DNA of 56,710 nucleotides from Ruminococcus sp. (GCA_015066665.1 SVNX01000014.1:1-56710), one strand, 5' to 3'. Counted from the first letter of the stretch, positions 25,506-34,091 are shown. Notes: generated by a model from the letters alone, not told the origin. Made by a program: numbers and translations.

Positions 25506-25901
25506 ATGCTGACAATTGTAGAGCAAAAGGATCTGTCCGGCTATGCGTCCCTGCTTGACAGCCTTCATGCACCGGCCGGTACACAGCTCTATCTCACAGA
25601 AGCTCTGGAAGGAGAGCATGTGACAGGTTATATCGTCTACGCCTACGAGTCGGAGCGTGTTGCGGTCTATGCTGTTGATGACGGGGACGATCTGTACCTC
25701 TGTGATGGACTTGTCCGCTCTGTGCTTTTCAAGGGAATGCTGCGTGGTTTGGATGCAGCCGTCTTTTATCTGCAGGATGAGGCAATGATGGCGAAAATGA
25801 AAAAACTGCGTTTTGTTGAAAATGACGAAAACACGCTGGAAAGCATAGTGAAAATTATGGACAACTGCAAAAGTTGTCGCGGAAATGCAACAAAGGCTTG
25901 A
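25506..25901 (+). CDS. Hypothetical protein, 131 residues
   Basis: I do not recognise this protein. It is soluble, rich in acidic residues and Tyr, and its pattern (a VTGYIVYAYESERVAVYAVD strand pair, then DLYLCDGLVRSVLFKGMLRGLD) recalls the core of a small GNAT acetyltransferase, but no clear acetyl-CoA P-loop (RxxGxGxA) is visible. The C-terminal motif DNCKSCRGN has two Cys close together. ATG 25506 follows AAAGGA and lies four bases after the rluB stop. It ends the operon. Confidence 0.7.
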   Translation: MLTIVEQKDLSGYASLLDSLHAPAGTQLYLTEALEGEHVTGYIVYAYESERVAVYAVDDGDDLYLCDGLVRSVLFKGMLRGLDAAVFYLQDEAMMAKMKKLRFVENDENTLESIVKIMDNCKSCRGNATKA

Positions 25902-25926
25902 AAAAATATGAAAAAAAGAGTATTAT
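25898..25926 (+). promoter_or_regulatory. Promoter of the carboxyltransferase cluster
   Basis: TTGAAA (25898-25903) and TATTAT (25921-25926) with a 17-bp spacer; a TATAAT at 25927-25932 overlaps but leaves a 23-bp spacer. Confidence 0.6.
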
Positions 25927-25964
25927 TATAATGTATATAGTTTAAGTTAGGAAGGAACGATACT

Positions 25965-27314
25965 ATGCAAACCGAGAAAAACCTTAATAGCCCCGCAAGA
26001 GTGCGCCTTGCAGCATTGTTTGACGAGGCATCCTATAAGGAGATCGGCTCCTATGTGATGGAGAAAAATGCCCCCGCCGGCGTTGTCTCCGCATATGGCT
26101 ATGTGAACGGCAACCCTGTTTATGCATTTGCGCAGGATCAGAGCGCAGAGAATGCAGCAGTGGGCGCAGCACAGGCTGAAAAGATCGCCAAGGTTTATGA
26201 TCTGGCTGCCAAGACCGGTGTACCGGTTGTTGGTATTTATGATTCCAACGGTGCATTCATGGACGGTACCGCCGCTTCCCTGAATGCTTACAGCACAATG
26301 ATGAGCAAGGTTTCTGCGCTGTCCGGCGTAGTTCCGCAGATTGCAGTTGTAGCCGGCCCCTGCGCAGGCAGTGCTGCAATGCTCGCATGTGCTGCTGATT
26401 TTGTCGTAATGGCAGAGGATGCAGAGCTGTATCTGACCCCCTCCTGCGGCAAGGGCAGTGCAAAGGATGCAGCTGCAAACGGCATCGCAGCACTGATCGC
26501 TGAAGATGACAAGGCAGCCATTGCACAGGCAAGAACCCTGATCAACCTGCTCCCCGTGAATAACATGGCAACCGTACCCTGCATGGAATACGACGCTCCC
26601 GCTGCCGCATCCGGTAAGGATCTTGAGGCACTGGTAGCTTCCGTAACAGATGCAGGCAGTGCAGTAGAGCTGGGTGCTGCTTATGCAGGTGCCGCTTACA
26701 CAGCACTGGCTACCGTATGCGGTTCCACTGTTGGTATCGCAGCAACAAACAAGACAGCGGACAAGCTGACTGAGGCTGATTGCGTGAAGCTGGCACGTTT
26801 TGCCCGCACATGCGATGCTTTCTCCATTCCGCTGATCACATTCGTTGATACACTCGGCTTTGACGGCAATGCTGAGACAGAAGCAGCAGGTGCAGTCAGA
26901 GCACTGGCAAGACTGGCAGGCAGCTACGCAGAGGCAACCACCGCCAAGATCTCCGTGATCACCGGCAAGGCAGTTGGCCCTGTATTCGTTGCACTGGCAG
27001 GCAAGGGCAGCAATGCTGACTTTGCATATGCGCTTGAGGATGCCTACATTGCCCCCCTCGCTCCTGAGGCAGCTGTTGAATTCCTGTGGCACGATCAGCT
27101 CGCAGGTGCTGAGAATCTGGCTGCTAAGCGTACAGAGCTTGCAAAGGAATACACTGAGACACTGGCATCTGCTATGTCCGCTGCACAGCTTGGCTGTGTG
27201 GATGAGATCGTTGCAGCTGCGGATCTCAGAGCAGTCATCAGTGCAGGTCTCGCAATGCTCGAGGGCAAGCGCGTGACAAATCTCCCCAAGAAGCACAGCA
27301 ATTTCCCGTTCTAA
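25965..27314 (+). CDS. Carboxyl transferase, 12S-transcarboxylase/decarboxylase-alpha-like
   Basis: The 449-residue protein belongs to the acyl-CoA carboxyltransferase group. It has two crotonase-like halves, an oxyanion-type GPCAGSAA in the first half (residues about 127-134), and TGKAVGPVFVALAG in the second. Family ends such as KRVTNLPKKHSNFPF are kept. The usual 12S subunit or MmdA is about 510-520 residues, so this is a short, divergent member. Its acyl-CoA specificity (methylmalonyl, malonyl or other) cannot be read from the sequence. ATG 25965 follows GGAAGG. Next come a biotin carrier and a 5S-like subunit. Confidence 0.8.
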   Translation: MQTEKNLNSPARVRLAALFDEASYKEIGSYVMEKNAPAGVVSAYGYVNGNPVYAFAQDQSAENAAVGAAQAEKIAKVYDLAAKTGVPVVGIYDSNGAFMDGTAASLNAYSTMMSKVSALSGVVPQIAVVAGPCAGSAAMLACAADFVVMAEDAELYLTPSCGKGSAKDAAANGIAALIAEDDKAAIAQARTLINLLPVNNMATVPCMEYDAPAAASGKDLEALVASVTDAGSAVELGAAYAGAAYTALATVCGSTVGIAATNKTADKLTEADCVKLARFARTCDAFSIPLITFVDTLGFDGNAETEAAGAVRALARLAGSYAEATTAKISVITGKAVGPVFVALAGKGSNADFAYALEDAYIAPLAPEAAVEFLWHDQLAGAENLAAKRTELAKEYTETLASAMSAAQLGCVDEIVAAADLRAVISAGLAMLEGKRVTNLPKKHSNFPF

Positions 27315-27357
27315 GAAAACGGTCAAACAGAAATTTATAGATTGGTGGTACATAAAA

Positions 27358-27735
27358 ATGAAAAGATTCAGTGTTACAGTTAACGGCAAGGCATATGACG
27401 TTGCAGTAGAAGAGCTGGGCGCAGGCGCTCCCGCTCCCGTAGCTGCTGCTCCCGCACCGGCTGCTGCTCCTGCAGCTGCCCCCGCTCCCGCACCGGCTGC
27501 TGCTCCCGCTGCTGCAGGCGCAGGTGAGAAGGTTGCTGCTCCCATGCCCGGCACCATCCTGGATGTAAAGGTATCCAACGGCGATACTGTTACCAAGGGC
27601 CAGTGCATCATGATTCTGGAGGCTATGAAGATGGAGAACGATATCGTTGCTCCCTGCGACGGTACCATTACCAGCCTGCTCGCTAAGAAGGGCGACACCG
27701 TAAACGCCGGCGATGCTCTGGCAACAGTAGGCTAA
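27358..27735 (+). CDS. Biotin carboxyl carrier protein (1.3S-like)
   Basis: The 125-residue protein has a short N-terminal segment, a long Ala/Pro hinge (residues about 22-54) and a biotinyl domain (about 58-125). The biotinylation motif EAMKMEN is intact, with the lysine carrying biotin. The flexible hinge moves biotin between the two carboxyltransferase subunits encoded on either side. ATG 27358 is preceded by GGTGG. A holo form requires a biotin-protein ligase encoded elsewhere. Confidence 0.95.
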   Translation: MKRFSVTVNGKAYDVAVEELGAGAPAPVAAAPAPAAAPAAAPAPAPAAAPAAAGAGEKVAAPMPGTILDVKVSNGDTVTKGQCIMILEAMKMENDIVAPCDGTITSLLAKKGDTVNAGDALATVG

Positions 27736-27795
27736 ACTGTTCTCATCAATTCTAAATGAAAGGAAGATTTTACAGCTGTAAAATCAGGTAATATT

Positions 27796-29193
27796 ATGGC
27801 AAAGGTAAAAGTTACTGAAACCGTCCTCCGTGATGCGCACCAGTCTCTGCTGGCTACCCGTATGCGCATGGAGGAAATGCTCCCCATTCTCCCGCTGATG
27901 GACAAGGTTGGCTTCCATTCTGTAGAGTGCTGGGGCGGTGCGACATTCGATTCCTGTCTGCGTTTCTTGGATGAAGACCCTTGGGAGAGACTGCGTACCA
28001 TCAAGAAGAACATGCCCAACACCAAGCTCCAGATGCTGTTCCGTGGTCAGAACATGCTGGGCTATCGTCACTATGCTGACGATGTGCTGGAGTACTTCGT
28101 ACAGAAGTCCGTTGCAAACGGTATCGACATCATCCGTATTTTCGATGCTCTGAACGATATGCGCAACCTTGAGTCCGCCATCAAGGCAGCCAAGAAGGAA
28201 GGCGCACATACACAGATTGCATTCTCCTATACACTCGGTGAAGTGTTCACAACGGATTATTATGTAGACTATGCGAAGAAGATCGAAGCTGCAGGTGCAG
28301 ATTCCATCTGTATCAAGGATATGGCTGCTCTGCTGACTCCCTATGAGACTGAAAAGCTCGTTCGTGCACTTAAGTCCGCTGTCAGCGTTCCGATCCAGCT
28401 GCACACGCACTATACTTCCGGTCTCGCTTCCATGTGCCTGTTGAAGGGTATCGAAGCAGGCGTGGATGTTATTGATACTGCCATGTCCCCTCTGGCTCTG
28501 GGTACATCCCATGCGCCCACAGAGTCCATGGTTGCTGCACTGCAGGGTACAGAGTATGACACCGGTCTCGACCTCGTTCTGCTGACCGAGATCCGTGACT
28601 ACTTCATGACACTTCGTGAGAAGTACATCAAGGAAGGCCTCCTTGATCCCAAGATGCTGGCTGTTGATGCCAACGCCCTGATTTATCAGGTGCCCGGCGG
28701 CATGCTGTCCAACCTCCTCTCCCAGCTCAAGCAGGCTGGCAAGGAAGATCAGCTGACTGAAGTACTCAAGGAAGTACCGAGAGTGCGTAAGGATGCAGGC
28801 TATCCGCCTCTGGTAACACCGTCCTCCCAGATCGTTGGTACACAGGCTGTATTCAACGTCATTATGGGCGAGCGTTACAAGATGGTAACCAAGGAATTCA
28901 AGGGTATTGTTCGCGGCGAATACGGTCAGACACCGGTTCCGATCGATCCTGAGTTCCGCAAGAAGATCATCGGTGATGAGGCACCCATCGACTGCCGTCC
29001 TGCTGACCTGATCGAGCCTGAGCTCGAGAAGCTCCGCAAGGAATGTGCTGAGTGGACTGAGCAGGAAGAGGACGTACTGAGCTATGCACAGTTCGGCCAG
29101 GTTGCTGTGAAGTTCTTCGAGAATCGCCGCAATAAGAAGTTCGGCCTCGATGGCAAGCTCGGCGATGCCGATAAGCAGGTTCATCCCGTTTAA
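27796..29193 (+). CDS. Pyruvate/oxaloacetate carboxyltransferase (5S-like, OadA catalytic part)
   Basis: The 465-residue protein has the pyruvate carboxylase CT-domain signature [16 protein letters not shown], a [12 protein letters not shown] segment, CIKDMAALL (the lysine that is carbamylated in this family) and HTHYTSG with metal-binding histidines. The PYC_OADA C-terminal domain follows (about 300-460). It lacks a fused biotinyl domain, which matches the separate carrier gene upstream. It transfers a carboxyl group between carboxybiotin and pyruvate/oxaloacetate. With no membrane beta subunit nearby, a soluble transcarboxylase is the simplest reading. Confidence 0.9.
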   Translation: MAKVKVTETVLRDAHQSLLATRMRMEEMLPILPLMDKVGFHSVECWGGATFDSCLRFLDEDPWERLRTIKKNMPNTKLQMLFRGQNMLGYRHYADDVLEYFVQKSVANGIDIIRIFDALNDMRNLESAIKAAKKEGAHTQIAFSYTLGEVFTTDYYVDYAKKIEAAGADSICIKDMAALLTPYETEKLVRALKSAVSVPIQLHTHYTSGLASMCLLKGIEAGVDVIDTAMSPLALGTSHAPTESMVAALQGTEYDTGLDLVLLTEIRDYFMTLREKYIKEGLLDPKMLAVDANALIYQVPGGMLSNLLSQLKQAGKEDQLTEVLKEVPRVRKDAGYPPLVTPSSQIVGTQAVFNVIMGERYKMVTKEFKGIVRGEYGQTPVPIDPEFRKKIIGDEAPIDCRPADLIEPELEKLRKECAEWTEQEEDVLSYAQFGQVAVKFFENRRNKKFGLDGKLGDADKQVHPV

Positions 29194-29210
29194 TCAGAGA
29201 TTTTAGCGAC

Positions 29211-29246
29211 AGTCTGCCATTTCCTTTTGGGGATGGCAGACTTTTG
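29211..29246 (+). terminator. Terminator of the carboxyltransferase cluster
   Basis: Stem AGTCTGCCAT / ATGGCAGACT followed by TTTTG, 18 bases past the last stop. Confidence 0.75.
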
Positions 29247-29285
29247 TGGACGCAAGGGATTTGTTTCCTGATTCTCCTGAAGAAT

Positions 29286-29401
29286 GGATTGCTTGCAATC
29301 CAAGCGTTTTGCCTTTGCCCCATTAGGGGCATTGGCAAAACGACTCGGGATTCCAAAGGGATGACATCCCTTTGGCGGGGGTCGGGGGGTAGAGCCCCCT
29401 T
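29286..29401. repeat. Palindromic intergenic repeat element (REP/MITE-like)
   Basis: This 116-bp stretch consists of back-to-back inverted repeats: GGATTGC-TT-GCAATCC (29286-29301); CGTTTTGCC..GGCAAAACG with an inner GCCCC-ATTA-GGGGC (29305-29342); CCAAAGGGAT-GAC-ATCCCTTTGG (29353-29375); and a G-run/C-run block (29376-29400) containing GGGGG..CCCCC. It has no coding potential. The unrelated dense palindromes suggest a mobile or REP-like element rather than a metA control region. Only one copy lies in this window, so dispersal is inferred. Confidence 0.65.
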
Positions 29402-29441
29402 GCAGCCACACAAGTACACCACCAGAAAGGAGAGGGGCAGA

Positions 29442-30380
29442 ATGCCGATCAGAATTCCGGAGAATTTACCCGCATACCAGACATTGGAGGAGGAGAACAT
29501 CTTCGTCATGCCGAAGGATCGGGCTGAGCATCAGGACATCCGTCCGCTGAAGGTGCTGATTCTCAATCTGATGCCGAAGAAAATCGAAACGGAATGCCAG
29601 CTTATGCGGCTTCTGAGCAATACCCCCCTGCAGGTGGACGTGGATCTGCTGCAGGTAGACCGTGTTTCGAAGAATACATCCAAGGCACATCTGAGCACAT
29701 TTTATAAGACGTTTCCGCAGATTCGTGAGGACTTCTATGACGGCATGATCATCACCGGTGCTCCCGTCGAGCAGATGGAGTTTGAACAGGTGGACTATTG
29801 GGAAGAACTTTGTACCATCATGGAATGGACAAAGACCCATGTGTATTCCACCATGCATATCTGCTGGGCTGCGCAGGCCGGTCTGTATTATCATTTCGGC
29901 GTGCCGAAGTACCAGCTTGACAGAAAGCTGTTCGGCATTTTTCCGCATAAGGCGGAAGTGGAAAATACGCCTCTGCTGCGTGGCTTTGATGATATCTTCC
30001 CCGTGCCGCATTCCCGCCATACAGAGACACGCCGTGCCGATATCGAGAAGGTGCCGGAACTTGAGGTGCTGTCCTATTCGCCGCTTGCGGGTGTCTATAT
30101 CGTCGGCAATAAGAACGGCAGACAGTTCTTCCTGACCGGTCACAACGAGTATGTCCGTGATACACTCAAAGATGAGTATTTCCGCGACCTTGACAAGGGA
30201 CTGCCGATTGATGTGCCGTTCAATTATTTCCCTGGCGACAACCCGAACTGTACGCCCGTCTTTTCCTGGCGCAGCCATGCGAATCTGATGTATTCCAACT
30301 GGCTGAACTACTGCGTGTACCAGGAAACACCCTTCCATCTTGAGGAACTGCCGAAGATGGTGGAGGATGGGATTGCATAA
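29442..30380 (+). CDS. metAA: Homoserine O-acetyltransferase (MetA type, acetyl-CoA-specific)
   Basis: The 312-residue protein is a standard MetA enzyme of the glutamine-amidotransferase-like fold, with the catalytic Cys141 in HICWAAQAG and the PHSRHTE and FLTGHNEY segments with active-site histidines. Residue 110 is Glu in [10 protein letters not shown]; at the equivalent of residue 111 in the Bacillus enzyme Glu favours acetyl-CoA, while Gly (E. coli) favours succinyl-CoA, so the product is probably O-acetylhomoserine. I chose ATG 29442 behind AAAGGAGAGG; the frame is open further up but runs into the repeat. No SAM riboswitch or T-box is seen before it. Confidence 0.95.
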   Translation: MPIRIPENLPAYQTLEEENIFVMPKDRAEHQDIRPLKVLILNLMPKKIETECQLMRLLSNTPLQVDVDLLQVDRVSKNTSKAHLSTFYKTFPQIREDFYDGMIITGAPVEQMEFEQVDYWEELCTIMEWTKTHVYSTMHICWAAQAGLYYHFGVPKYQLDRKLFGIFPHKAEVENTPLLRGFDDIFPVPHSRHTETRRADIEKVPELEVLSYSPLAGVYIVGNKNGRQFFLTGHNEYVRDTLKDEYFRDLDKGLPIDVPFNYFPGDNPNCTPVFSWRSHANLMYSNWLNYCVYQETPFHLEELPKMVEDGIA

Positions 30381-30385
30381 ATAGG

Positions 30386-30418
30386 AAACCCTCAGTCTTT
30401 GCGGGACTGAGGGTTTTG
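30386..30418. terminator. Bidirectional terminator between metA and the anti-sigma gene
   Basis: A 12-bp stem AAACCCTCAGTC / GACTGAGGGTTT with T-runs on both strands, between converging genes. Confidence 0.85.
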
Positions 30419-30434
30419 ATTGTTATGGAGGAAA

Positions 30435-31808
30435 TTACTGCAAATCGCAAAGGTCGAGCACGGGGAACTTCTCATCAAAGACTGTCAGGGTGAAATTCAG
30501 ATGCATGTTCATATAGAGACTATCCAGCATATCATCCCCGACAAGGTATGCAAGCTGTACATCGACTGATTCGCCAGCCGGAATCGTGATGGTATTTTTA
30601 TGCATACCGCTTTCAGACTGAATGGAGAAGAAACAGCCGTCCGGTTTCAGAGGATGGAGGAATTCTGTGTTCCGTTCTGCAATGTCGGACTCCAGATTAC
30701 CGTTTCGATATGCCTTGTTATCCTGGATCGTGAACAGCGTCGGGAAAATCGTATGCTCCACCGCATGATCGGAATCATTGGTATAGGTCGCCTTTACCAC
30801 CAGTACATTCTGCGGAATGGTTTCGGAAAGGACTTCCTCATCCAGTGTGTCCACGCCGTTGCCGGGGTTGTACCATGTGCGGACAAGATCGGCAACATTG
30901 CCGCTTTCATCCAGATATTCGCTGTAGTCCCCGTCAATGCCGTCAAAATTCTTTTGCAGCCATGCGTCCGTCACTGTCATGGAGATGGTATCCTCAGTAT
31001 CAATTCCTGTGTGATTGAGCTCTGCGGATTCTCCGATCGAAACGAGATTCAGCTCCTCACGCAGAACCTTCGGTGCAGCCGATTGTGCGGATCCACCACC
31101 GCCGCCGGTCTCCTCCGGCAGATAATTTCCGGCTGTTTCTGTCTCAGAGGGCGTGAGCGTCAGACTTTCCGCAAACTTCTTCACATCCGCTTCACTCAGA
31201 TCCGAGGTCAGCCACGCACGGACAGCATAGTTTGTTCCGTCAAACACAACCCAAAGCTCACGGTTAAAGCTGAGCCTTTCTCCTTGCTCACCAATACGGT
31301 CAGCTTTTTGTGCAATCAGAATCTGCTTGCCGTCCTCTGTATACTGCTCGCTGGATACAGTATAGCGCAGCTGCTCGGTGACAGTCATATTCTCAGGCAG
31401 AATCAGAAACTGATAACTGATGCCGCCGCCTGCCTCGCTGAAGTATTTGCCCTCGATTTCATTGAAGACATACCCATCCGGCAGCCAGCCGATGTTCAGT
31501 GCCATGAACTGTGCGTGTGTTTCCTCCGCTGCCGTGGAAGCATCCGTGGGCTGCGGGGTGATGATGACGGTATTTTCATAGTTGCCGGTCTGTTCCATTC
31601 TGGCGTGCAGATATTCATAGGCCATGGCAGAGGTCGGCACGATGATCAGTGCCGCTGCCGCACAAGCCGCAATGATATGGGATTTTTTCATTTTAATGGT
31701 GCGCTTTGTCTTCATAGCTTCACACTCCTTATAGATCTGTGCATAGGCCGCCTGACATTTTGCATTTACAATTTCAGGTACTTCCGTATCAAATCCGATC
31801 TGTCTCAT
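30435..31808 (-). CDS. Membrane-anchored anti-sigma-type protein (DUF4367-like extracellular domain)
   Basis: The 457-residue protein has a short cytoplasmic part (about 1-40), one membrane helix (about 45-63, AACAAAALIIVPTSAMA) and a large extracytoplasmic region. That region includes a DUF4367-like domain (about 95-225, WLPDGYVFNEIEGKYF), a Gly-rich linker (GGGGGS) and a second beta-rich domain (about 270-450). It overlaps the sigma-factor gene by four bases, typical of ECF sigma/anti-sigma pairs. It likely sequesters the sigma factor at the membrane until an envelope signal arrives. No ZAS zinc motif is visible. Confidence 0.85.
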   Translation of the reverse strand: MRQIGFDTEVPEIVNAKCQAAYAQIYKECEAMKTKRTIKMKKSHIIAACAAAALIIVPTSAMAYEYLHARMEQTGNYENTVIITPQPTDASTAAEETHAQFMALNIGWLPDGYVFNEIEGKYFSEAGGGISYQFLILPENMTVTEQLRYTVSSEQYTEDGKQILIAQKADRIGEQGERLSFNRELWVVFDGTNYAVRAWLTSDLSEADVKKFAESLTLTPSETETAGNYLPEETGGGGGSAQSAAPKVLREELNLVSIGESAELNHTGIDTEDTISMTVTDAWLQKNFDGIDGDYSEYLDESGNVADLVRTWYNPGNGVDTLDEEVLSETIPQNVLVVKATYTNDSDHAVEHTIFPTLFTIQDNKAYRNGNLESDIAERNTEFLHPLKPDGCFFSIQSESGMHKNTITIPAGESVDVQLAYLVGDDMLDSLYMNMHLNFTLTVFDEKFPVLDLCDLQ

Positions 31809-32326
31809 AGGGAAAGTGCCTCCTCGTCACAATATTGTTTCCGGAATTCCTTCCGTCCTCTTGCAAGTCGTGTCTTGACGGTGTTTTCATTCATAGAAAG
31901 GAGCGATGCGATCTCCTTCACCGTCAGACCCTGCATATAATGCAGCGTGAAAATGAGCCGATGATTCTCGCTCAGTCCGTCGATGCATTCCTGCACACGC
32001 CGGTCGGATAAGCTCGTATCACTGCCGGCCGGTACGCCGTCATAGCTTTCCAGATAGATGATTGGTCCGTTTTTACGGATGATCTCCTTGCAGCAGTTGA
32101 TCAGAATTCTGGTCAGCCATGTCTTGAAATACGAATCGTTCTGCAGTGTCCCGATGCTCTGCCAGCATCTCAGAATGGCTTCCTGCATAGCATCCGCCGC
32201 ATCAGCGTCATTATGCAGAATGGAAACAGCCGTCCGGTACATGGCCGCTTTATGCCGTTCCATGAGTGCAACAAAGGCATCCGGATCGCCGCGTTTCGCA
32301 CGGCGTACCAGAAGAATCTCCGTCAT
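31805..32326 (-). CDS. ECF-type RNA polymerase sigma factor
   Basis: The 173-residue protein has sigma region 2 (AFVALMERHKAAMYRTA, DADAADAMQEAILRCWQ) and region 4 (RLIFTLHYMQGLTVKEIASLL followed by NTVKTRLARGR). It lacks regions 1 and 3. The ATG at 32326 follows GGAGGGAG. It is the first gene of a two-gene unit with the anti-sigma protein and probably controls its own promoter (see the ECF-type promoter). Confidence 0.93.
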   Translation of the reverse strand: MTEILLVRRAKRGDPDAFVALMERHKAAMYRTAVSILHNDADAADAMQEAILRCWQSIGTLQNDSYFKTWLTRILINCCKEIIRKNGPIIYLESYDGVPAGSDTSLSDRRVQECIDGLSENHRLIFTLHYMQGLTVKEIASLLSMNENTVKTRLARGRKEFRKQYCDEEALSL

Positions 32327-32370
32327 GTCCGCTCCCTCCTTTTTGACTTCATCAAAGCTCTGATTCGTCT

Positions 32371-32401
32371 ATTAGATGCATCAGAGGCGCCAAAGGTTTC
32401 A
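32371..32401 (-). promoter_or_regulatory. Probable ECF-dependent autoregulatory promoter
   Basis: On the minus strand TGAAACCTTT (32401-32392) and CATCTAAT (32378-32371) are 13 bp apart, similar to promoters read by ECF sigma factors of Firmicutes (a TGAAAC-type -35 and a CGTC-type -10). It lies directly upstream of the sigma gene, so autoregulation is likely; a single mismatch at the -10 (CATC for CGTC) lowers confidence. Confidence 0.5.
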
Positions 32402-32410
32402 TCTGGATTT

Positions 32411-32439
32411 ATCATAGCACATTTTTTCTGCAAGTGCAA
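32411..32439 (-). promoter_or_regulatory. Second, sigma-A-type promoter of the sigma/anti-sigma operon
   Basis: On the minus strand TTGCAC (32439-32434), a 17-bp spacer and TATGAT (32416-32411), upstream of the ECF-type promoter. Confidence 0.6.
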
Positions 32440-32441
32440 TG

Positions 32442-32469
32442 CATACACACGGCCGTATCCGCATAGAAT
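32442..32469 (+). promoter_or_regulatory. Possible sigma-E-type promoter of spoIIP
   Basis: CATACAC (32442-32448), 13 bp and CATAGAAT (32462-32469) loosely match the sporulation sigma-E pattern (CATACAAT -10). The placement is right for spoIIP, which is sigma-E dependent in Bacillus, but the -35 is weak. Confidence 0.35.
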
Positions 32470-32501
32470 GGAACAAACAGGCTCATACTGGAGGTGAGGA
32501 C

Positions 32502-33596
32502 GTGCGCAGAAGGAGACGACACTGGAAGATCGGGGCAGTGCTGGCAGGACTGCTCATGCTGCCGCTGGCCGCTGCTGCATTCAGCCGGATGCCGTCCATC
32601 GGTACGACAGCGGAATTCTTGTTTACGGAAACGGACGAGCATCCGGAACTGACCATCCCCGAGACGCTCCCGTGGGAAGAATCCCTCTTCCTGTCCGAGG
32701 GATTCGGAACGGAGGCGGCATTGCCGGCACTGGTGCCGCAGACGGCTGCACCGTCGGATCCCGGCCCAAAGCCTTATCCTGAAAGCTGGAATCTGACCGG
32801 CGGCAAAGTCGTGCCGACGACCTATCTGCCCTATACGGGGGAGCGTTTCTTCTCTCTTAAAAAGGCCGGACAGGTACAGAATCTGTCTCATATTTCACAT
32901 GAGGAACTGCTTGCGGAAAGTGAAAAGCTGCCGGATTTCGACATTTTCACGAATGGCGAACCGCAGGTGCTCATCATGCATACACATACGACGGAAACCT
33001 TCGAGCCGTATGAACGTGAGGCCTTTGATGCGGGATTCAACTACCGTACAACCGATCCTTCGCTCAATATGGTAATGGTGGGCGAGGCCATTGCGAAAGA
33101 GCTGCAGCAGGGCGGCATCGGCGTGATTCACGATGTTACGATCCATGATTACCCATCCTACACCGGCTCCTATGAGCGCAGCCGTGCCACCGTGCAGGCG
33201 ATTCTGGCGGAACATCCGTCCATCAAGGTGGTGCTCGACATCCATCGGGATGCCATCAGCCGGGACGGCACGATTGCCCAGCCCGTCATTGAGATCGACG
33301 GCCGCAAGGCCGCGCAGGTCATGATCATCTCCGGTTGTGATGACGGCACGCTCGGCATGCCGGACTTCCGGAAGAATTTCCGCTTTGCCGCCCTGCTTCA
33401 GCAGCAGATGGAAACGGATTACCCGGGACTGACACGTCCCATATTGTTCGACTATCGCAAATACAATCAGGATCTGAGGACGGGGAGTCTCCTGATCGAG
33501 GTCGGCTCGCATGGCAATACGCTCGATCAGGCGGCCTATGCGGGGGAGCTGATCGGTGCCTCTCTGCGCCGGGCTCTGCTCAGGCTGAAGCCCTGA
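32502..33596 (+). CDS. spoIIP: Stage II sporulation protein P
   Basis: The 364-residue protein has one N-terminal membrane helix (residues about 9-27), a Pro-rich stalk and a C-terminal SpoIIP amidase/endopeptidase domain (about 150-362). The latter has HTHTTETFEPYE, KVVLDIHRDAISRDG and LLIEVGSHGNT, i.e. the His/Glu zinc and catalytic residues of the family. With SpoIID it degrades peptidoglycan during engulfment. I chose GTG 32502 behind GGAGGTGAGG. It is strong evidence for sporulation in this organism. Confidence 0.95.
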   Translation: MRRRRRHWKIGAVLAGLLMLPLAAAAFSRMPSIGTTAEFLFTETDEHPELTIPETLPWEESLFLSEGFGTEAALPALVPQTAAPSDPGPKPYPESWNLTGGKVVPTTYLPYTGERFFSLKKAGQVQNLSHISHEELLAESEKLPDFDIFTNGEPQVLIMHTHTTETFEPYEREAFDAGFNYRTTDPSLNMVMVGEAIAKELQQGGIGVIHDVTIHDYPSYTGSYERSRATVQAILAEHPSIKVVLDIHRDAISRDGTIAQPVIEIDGRKAAQVMIISGCDDGTLGMPDFRKNFRFAALLQQQMETDYPGLTRPILFDYRKYNQDLRTGSLLIEVGSHGNTLDQAAYAGELIGASLRRALLRLKP

Positions 33597-33612
33597 CCGG
33601 AAAGGAATGCAA

Positions 33613-33918
33613 ATGAAACGAAAAATTCTTCTCATGCTGAGTATGCACATCATGCTCAGCTGGATGCTCTGGGGCGGTCTGCGGGTGTATCAGCAGGGAT
33701 ATAATGCAACACACAGCAAGCCGATTGCAATGGCGAGTGCATCTCTTGATGAGAGCCGCATGCAGATCACGGTGCTGCATGAGCGGCTGACGCTGCCGGC
33801 CGCATGGTTTGCCGAAGACAGTCCGCTGCATGGGGCGGCGTTCTGGCTGAATGACGCATCCGTGCAGCTGTGGCATTATTTGTGTGCACAGGCGGAGACG
33901 TATTTGAAAGACATATAA
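33613..33918 (+). CDS. Hypothetical small membrane-anchored protein after spoIIP
   Basis: I do not recognise this 101-residue protein. It begins with a hydrophobic helix (about residues 4-20, rich in Leu/Met) likely to be a signal anchor, followed by a short, helix-prone soluble part. ATG 33613 stands seven bases after AAAGGA and 16 bases after the spoIIP stop; ATG 33607 is too close to that site. Co-transcription with spoIIP suggests a sporulation role, without further support. Confidence 0.65.
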   Translation: MKRKILLMLSMHIMLSWMLWGGLRVYQQGYNATHSKPIAMASASLDESRMQITVLHERLTLPAAWFAEDSPLHGAAFWLNDASVQLWHYLCAQAETYLKDI

Positions 33919-33957
33919 TATTCACATTTTGTTCATGGAATATTGCGGAAATCGCTC

Positions 33958-33986
33958 TTGCAAAGATATGAAAAATCTGTTATAAT
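33958..33986 (+). promoter_or_regulatory. Promoter of tRNA-Arg/tRNA-Pro
   Basis: TTGCAA (33958-33963), a 17-bp spacer and TATAAT (33981-33986), about 28 bp before tRNA-Arg. Confidence 0.75.
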
Positions 33987-34014
33987 AATAAGTACTGTGG
34001 TGACACAGTGAGAA

Positions 34015-34091
34015 GCGCCTGTAGTTTAGTTGGATAAAACAGGGGACTCCGACTCCCCAGAGCGCAGATTCGAGTTCTGTCAGGCGCACCA
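34015..34091 (+). tRNA. tRNA-Arg (anticodon CCG)
   Basis: The 77-nt cloverleaf has acceptor GCGCCTG/CAGGCGC, D stem GTTT/AAAC, anticodon stem GGGGA/TCCCC with loop CTCCGAC (anticodon CCG) and a TTCGAGT T-loop; the terminal CCA is encoded. It reads CGG codons. Confidence 0.95.

Noticed and set aside
29190-29441. SAM riboswitch before metA
   Set aside because: The conserved SAM-I elements are absent; the palindromes there look like a repeat element.
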